A DNA stretch of 64,000 nt from Paenibacillus glycanilyticus (GTDB lineage Bacteria; Bacillota; Bacilli; Paenibacillales; Paenibacillaceae), in the NCBI RefSeq assembly GCF_030161375.1, contig NZ_BSSQ01000018.1, forward strand, positions 239,459 to 303,458, written 5' to 3'. A model generated the notes under the pieces. It searched no databases. It saw only the letters and a list, made by a program, of their open reading frames with translations, and was not told the origin of the DNA. The translations under genes and the position numbers were made by a program. Below are positions 60,968 to 64,000 of this stretch, in pieces (positions within the stretch are counted from its first letter, which is position 1; each line of letters opens with the position of its first letter).

Positions 60968-61468
60968 ATGAGCGTAATTTTCAAAAAAGTCGGAAATACG
61001 GCGATATTCTCCGCAGACGCTGAAGTACGAACCAAACAAGGCATCCTAGAGGTTAATATCGTCGAGACCCAACGCGTTCCAAAAGGCAGCTTAAACGGCT
61101 TGCTTCAGATCTCCTTGAACGGCAAACCACTAGTTATTGCTTCGAGCAGCGTTAAGCCCAAATCATGCAACTGCGATTGCAAATCTGCAACCACAAGCGC
61201 CAAGCAGCCATTCAAAGTCTATGACCGCGCCAAATTAAATGAGCTAAGTCCTGCATTGGCCGTGGTCTTCCGCAAGTTAAACCGCGAATTGATTCAATTC
61301 AACGCAAGAAAGTCAGCCTCGATTAATGTGCCTTGCTTTATCAAGATCCCGTTATGCCGCCTTGCATACTCCCAATACATCGTTGCTTGCAGACTCAGGG
61401 GTAGACCGGCACAAGACTGTTTGCGGGAAGCCGAGGCCATCTACAATAACTGCAAGGGCAATTGCTAA
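60968..61468 (+). CDS. Cysteine-rich protein of unknown function
   Basis: 166 residues, no signal peptide or membrane segment. The first 60 residues alternate strands (NTAIFSADAEVRTKQGILEVNIVE). Nine cysteines follow: a CNCDC cluster near residue 70, then CFIKIPLC, ACRLRGRPAQDC and CKGNC near the end. I recognise no family. Cysteine-rich, non-secreted proteins in spore formers are sometimes coat components; this is speculation. ATG 60968 follows AGAGGAGGATTCGAAC, a strong site. Flanked by a MATE gene and a terminator. Confidence 0.7.
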   Translation: MSVIFKKVGNTAIFSADAEVRTKQGILEVNIVETQRVPKGSLNGLLQISLNGKPLVIASSSVKPKSCNCDCKSATTSAKQPFKVYDRAKLNELSPALAVVFRKLNRELIQFNARKSASINVPCFIKIPLCRLAYSQYIVACRLRGRPAQDCLREAEAIYNNCKGNC

Positions 61469-61484
61469 GCAGTATTCATATAAA

Positions 61485-61530
61485 TACATCGCCAGAGCTC
61501 ATAAGCCCTGGCGATGTATGCAAACCTTTT
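61485..61530. terminator. Bidirectional terminator between the cysteine-rich and GDPD genes
   Basis: TACATCGCCAG (61485-61495) and CTGGCGATGTA (61508-61518) arms with short A/T-rich flanks. Confidence 0.75.
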
Positions 61531-62287
61531 ATTCGACCTCCAACATCCTTCGCTTCAATCGTACAAGCTCTTCTACATTGCGAGTCGTTATAGAGGCAAT
61601 GCCCATGCCGATAAAATCCTCCATCAACGCTTCTTCATTTACGGTCCATACGTAGACGGGAAGTCCTTTGGACGAGGCATATTCAACAAGCTCCGGTCTC
61701 ACGAACTTATAGTTGATGTTTATACCGAAGCAAGAAGCTTCGAGCGCATCCTTGCAAGTCTGAACGACAGCAGCTTCATATTTCATGGTTACAAAAAGAT
61801 CGGATTTCGCGTTAAGCAGCTTTTTTAATTCGGGATAGGATTGGGCTTTTAGAGCTCGCTCCGTTTCGCAGCCAGATAGAAAAACGTGCTCGAGCACTCC
61901 ATGCTTGCTCGCAAATTTGGCGACAGCTTCTATACAATCATCCGCTTTCAGGTCCAAATTTGCCATTTTGCCGGACGCCTTAATCAGCGGCAGCATCTCT
62001 TCCAGCCGGCATAGGCGAGGCGTGTCCCCTTGTTCGTCACGATCAGCCTGGAGTTGCAGCTCGGCAATCTCCTCGTAAGAGAGCTCTGAGATTGTAAACT
62101 CCCGCCCACTGGGCATTGTCCGCTTATCGTCATGCGCAAGCACCGGAATGCCATCCTTTGTCACTAACACATCTTCCTCAATAATGTCCGCTCCGAGGAG
62201 TAGTCCGGTTTGAACGGATAAAAGGGAATTATCAGGCGTATTCATGCAGCCGCTGTGGGCCGTAATAAGCGGAAATAGATTAGTCAC
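61529..62287 (-). CDS. Glycerophosphodiester phosphodiesterase family protein with variant motifs
   Basis: 252 residues, TIM-barrel. EEDVLVTKDGIPVLAHD (Glu37, Asp39, His52) and the VYVWTVNEEALMEDFIGMGIASITTRN C-terminus are conserved. The usual HRG and PENT motifs are altered to HSG (residues 11-13) and PDNS (18-21). The metal and base residues remain, so hydrolysis of a phosphodiester is possible with changed specificity. No signal peptide, so cytoplasmic. GTG 62287 follows GGAG. Confidence 0.85.
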   Translation of the reverse strand: MTNLFPLITAHSGCMNTPDNSLLSVQTGLLLGADIIEEDVLVTKDGIPVLAHDDKRTMPSGREFTISELSYEEIAELQLQADRDEQGDTPRLCRLEEMLPLIKASGKMANLDLKADDCIEAVAKFASKHGVLEHVFLSGCETERALKAQSYPELKKLLNAKSDLFVTMKYEAAVVQTCKDALEASCFGININYKFVRPELVEYASSKGLPVYVWTVNEEALMEDFIGMGIASITTRNVEELVRLKRRMLEVE

Positions 62288-62333
62288 TGGCGTCTCTCCT
62301 TTTGGAAGGGCTTACAATATTGTATTTCTAGCT

Positions 62334-63791
62334 TTACATTAGAGGGCTTAAGCAGGCTTGTGGTGTTTGTCCTATGATGAGCTTAATACCGTCTGTATAG
62401 CCTTCTTCCCTGCCCTGAAGCTCACCGATAAGCCGGCTGCGCCACATTCCCATTAATTCTTGATGATGCGGCTTGTTGGCTAAGTTACTGAGCTCTTGAG
62501 GGTCTTCCGTCAGATTGAACAATTGTTCTTCTCCCGTCTGCGAGAACCAAATGTACTTCTGTTTGCCGTCTGTTAAATAGTGATAGGAGAGCTCATCCAT
62601 GGCATGCTCACCATGAATAAATGGCCTCCACTCGGATCCCTCGCCGGACTTGGATAATGGCAGCACGCTCATCCCGTCGACGGAATTGGGTATCGCTATA
62701 CCCGCAGAATGGAGTAGCGTTGGCATCATATCCTGCAATTCAACGACTTGATCAACCATTTTCCCTGTCTCTAGCCCCAGTGTTCCTGTCGGATCGTTCA
62801 GCAGGAAAGGTACTTTGGCGCTTCCTTCATAGGGTAATCGCTTTTGATATAGACAATGATCGCCCATGAGATCTCCATGATCGGATGTGAACATAATAAT
62901 GGTATTCTTTCGTACGCCGTATTCGAATAAGGCATTTAACAGACGCCCGATTTGATTATCGATGTGGGTGATTAACGCATAATAAGCAGCCAATGCTTTT
63001 TGGCGCATTCGTTCATGCACGATTCCCCGGAATGTTGTTGGACTCAGTCCTTCGCGGTTCCTATCGTGTATGTCAGCCCAATCCCCAATCGGCGGTTGCG
63101 GCAGCTCAATACCTTCATACAGGTCGAGAAACGCCTGCGGCGGATCAAGCGGAGGATGAGGACGAACAAACGAAGTCCATAAGAAAAACGGCTTGCTTGG
63201 ATCCCTTCTTCGCAGAAAATCAATCGATTGCGTCACAGCCCAATTCGTCGGATGCAAAGATTCATCCAAATGCCACGGCCTCGCGACTGTGGAGGAGTTG
63301 CAATCCAACCCATGGTCCATGATGTCATGCCGCGCTCCCGCTTTGTCACGGAGCCAATTGACGTAATCGTCGCATTGATCCCACCATCCCAGTGGGGTCG
63401 TAGCCGAGCGGTCGCGATTGTAATGCATATAGCCGTCATGCAGAACAACATTGTGGAAGCCGCATAAATTGCGCGTTGGATATACATGCATTTTGCCGAT
63501 ACATTGCGTATGATAGCCGGCTCCAGCAAATTCTCCTGCAAGCGTATGCTCGTAGTTCCACGGCACCTTATCCTTGTACCCAACCCTGCCATGATTCCGT
63601 TGCTTCATTCCCGTCATCATTGCAGCCCTGGCGGGAACGCAGGAAGGCGTTGCCGTATAAGCGTTCGTAAAGGTTACTCCGCCTCTAGCTAGATTGTCTA
63701 GGTTGGGAGTCTGAATAACAGGATGCCCCAGATAGTGCAAGCAATCTCCCCTCATTTGATCCACGGTGATTAACAAAACGTTTGGCTTCAT
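62334..63791 (-). CDS. Sulfatase (type I, formylglycine-dependent)
   Basis: 485 residues. The CVPAR motif (Cys51) is the site converted to formylglycine, with PNVLLITVDQMRGD metal ligands at the start and GKMH and TSDHGDLMGDH further on. It hydrolyses sulfate esters or phosphonate-type monoesters. No signal peptide is visible, so it is likely cytoplasmic. I use ATG 63791, 10 bases after GGGAG, rather than TTG 63800. No anaerobic or aerobic sulfatase-maturation gene is in the window. It lies 46 bases upstream of the phosphodiesterase gene on the same strand, so the two may be co-transcribed. Confidence 0.9.
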   Translation of the reverse strand: MKPNVLLITVDQMRGDCLHYLGHPVIQTPNLDNLARGGVTFTNAYTATPSCVPARAAMMTGMKQRNHGRVGYKDKVPWNYEHTLAGEFAGAGYHTQCIGKMHVYPTRNLCGFHNVVLHDGYMHYNRDRSATTPLGWWDQCDDYVNWLRDKAGARHDIMDHGLDCNSSTVARPWHLDESLHPTNWAVTQSIDFLRRRDPSKPFFLWTSFVRPHPPLDPPQAFLDLYEGIELPQPPIGDWADIHDRNREGLSPTTFRGIVHERMRQKALAAYYALITHIDNQIGRLLNALFEYGVRKNTIIMFTSDHGDLMGDHCLYQKRLPYEGSAKVPFLLNDPTGTLGLETGKMVDQVVELQDMMPTLLHSAGIAIPNSVDGMSVLPLSKSGEGSEWRPFIHGEHAMDELSYHYLTDGKQKYIWFSQTGEEQLFNLTEDPQELSNLANKPHHQELMGMWRSRLIGELQGREEGYTDGIKLIIGQTPQACLSPLM

Positions 63792-63903
63792 ACCAATCAA
63801 CTCCCGGGTTGTATGATCAGTCGCTATTACAAAACGTTCTGCTATTATAGCATGTAATAATTAGAAGATTGCAAAAATATTAGCTAATTTGAACATCGTC
63901 TGT

Positions 63904-63955
63904 AGCCATAATCATGCTAAAAACAAAAAAACCACCTAAAGAGGTGGGTTCCCGT
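63904..63955 (-). terminator. Minus-strand terminator near the right edge
   Basis: CCACCT-AAAG-AGGTGG hairpin (about 63932-63947) with a T-run only in the leftward direction, implying a gene or RNA beyond the edge transcribed toward the sulfatase. I see no gene in 63792-64000. Confidence 0.55.
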
Positions 63956-63959
63956 TTGT

Positions 63960-64000
63960 ATCTTGAAAACTGGATGCGAAAGTTTGAATTCCTTAAGTTT
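63960..64000 (+). other. Segment resembling a 16S-23S spacer (CTTGAAAACTGGATG box)
   Basis: TCTTGAAAACTGGATGCGAAAG and the following TTGAATTCCTTAAG resemble the conserved end of ribosomal RNA spacers in Bacillales. No rRNA gene is visible in the window, so it may be the edge of an rRNA or tRNA locus, or a remnant. Confidence 0.4.

Overview
The window looks like chromosomal DNA of a spore-forming Firmicute, most likely Paenibacillus. GC content is moderate, ribosome binding sites are AGGAGG-type with frequent GTG and TTG starts, lipoprotein solute receptors are abundant, and there is a copper-amine-oxidase-type stalk-domain protein. Three YheC/YheD-type ATP-grasp proteins (a family tied to the endospore coat) support this. 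The assignment rests on gene content only. I found no tRNA, CRISPR array, prophage or intact insertion sequence.

Layout. 1-4.3 kb: the start of an exopolysaccharide-type locus on the minus strand (GH8-like enzyme, multi-pass membrane protein, DUF2334 protein cut by the window edge), resembling part of Bacillus subtilis ydaJKLMN. 4.5-6.5 kb: an RMD1/DUF155 membrane protein and a GT2 glycosyltransferase. 6.7-14.7 kb: a carbohydrate island. A GH94 phosphorylase resembling 1,2-beta-oligoglucan phosphorylase and a LacI regulator read leftward; a three-gene sugar ABC importer reads rightward. The shared control region has two good sigma-A promoters, four GAAACGTTTC palindromes and one cre-like site. 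14.8-19.6 kb: urtABCDE urea importer with a perfect GlnR/TnrA box at its promoter. 19.6-20.1 kb: a gene-free stretch with a 125-bp tandem repeat of inverted-repeat units. 20.2-26.1 kb: MFS exporter, zinc-less alcohol dehydrogenase with an apparent ATC start, DinB protein, a large ATPase/LuxR regulator and a stalk-domain secreted protein.

26.2-34.8 kb: a complete nucleoside-use operon (BMP lipoprotein, ATPase, two permeases, two nucleoside hydrolases, ribokinase) with a divergent AraC regulator. Nucleosides would be imported, hydrolysed to base plus ribose, and the ribose phosphorylated. 34.9-39.7 kb: an enolase-superfamily enzyme and a heterodimeric-type ABC exporter. 39.9-49 kb: mixed housekeeping and stress genes (GNAT, HxlR, DoxX, MraY/WecA-type transferase, Dph6-like PP-loop ATPase, DHA2 exporter, ECF sigma with a putative anti-sigma, ABC-F protein, prolyl-hydroxylase-like protein). 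49.1-55.3 kb: a GMC oxidoreductase fused to a gluconate-dehydrogenase subunit 3 domain, a small membrane protein, an old yellow enzyme with TetR and three matching operators, and an amino acid permease. 55.4-63.8 kb: the YheC/YheD cluster, MATE exporter, a cysteine-rich unknown, a phosphodiesterase with variant motifs and a sulfatase. The last 60 bases resemble a 16S-23S spacer segment.

I do not see a clear, wholly new system. The best candidates for follow-up are the single-chain GMC fusion, the four-operator sugar island, the 125-bp dyad repeat, the ATC-start dehydrogenase and the cysteine-rich orphan protein. Many starts below were moved from the longest open frame to the codon with a well-spaced ribosome binding site; the reasons are given per gene.
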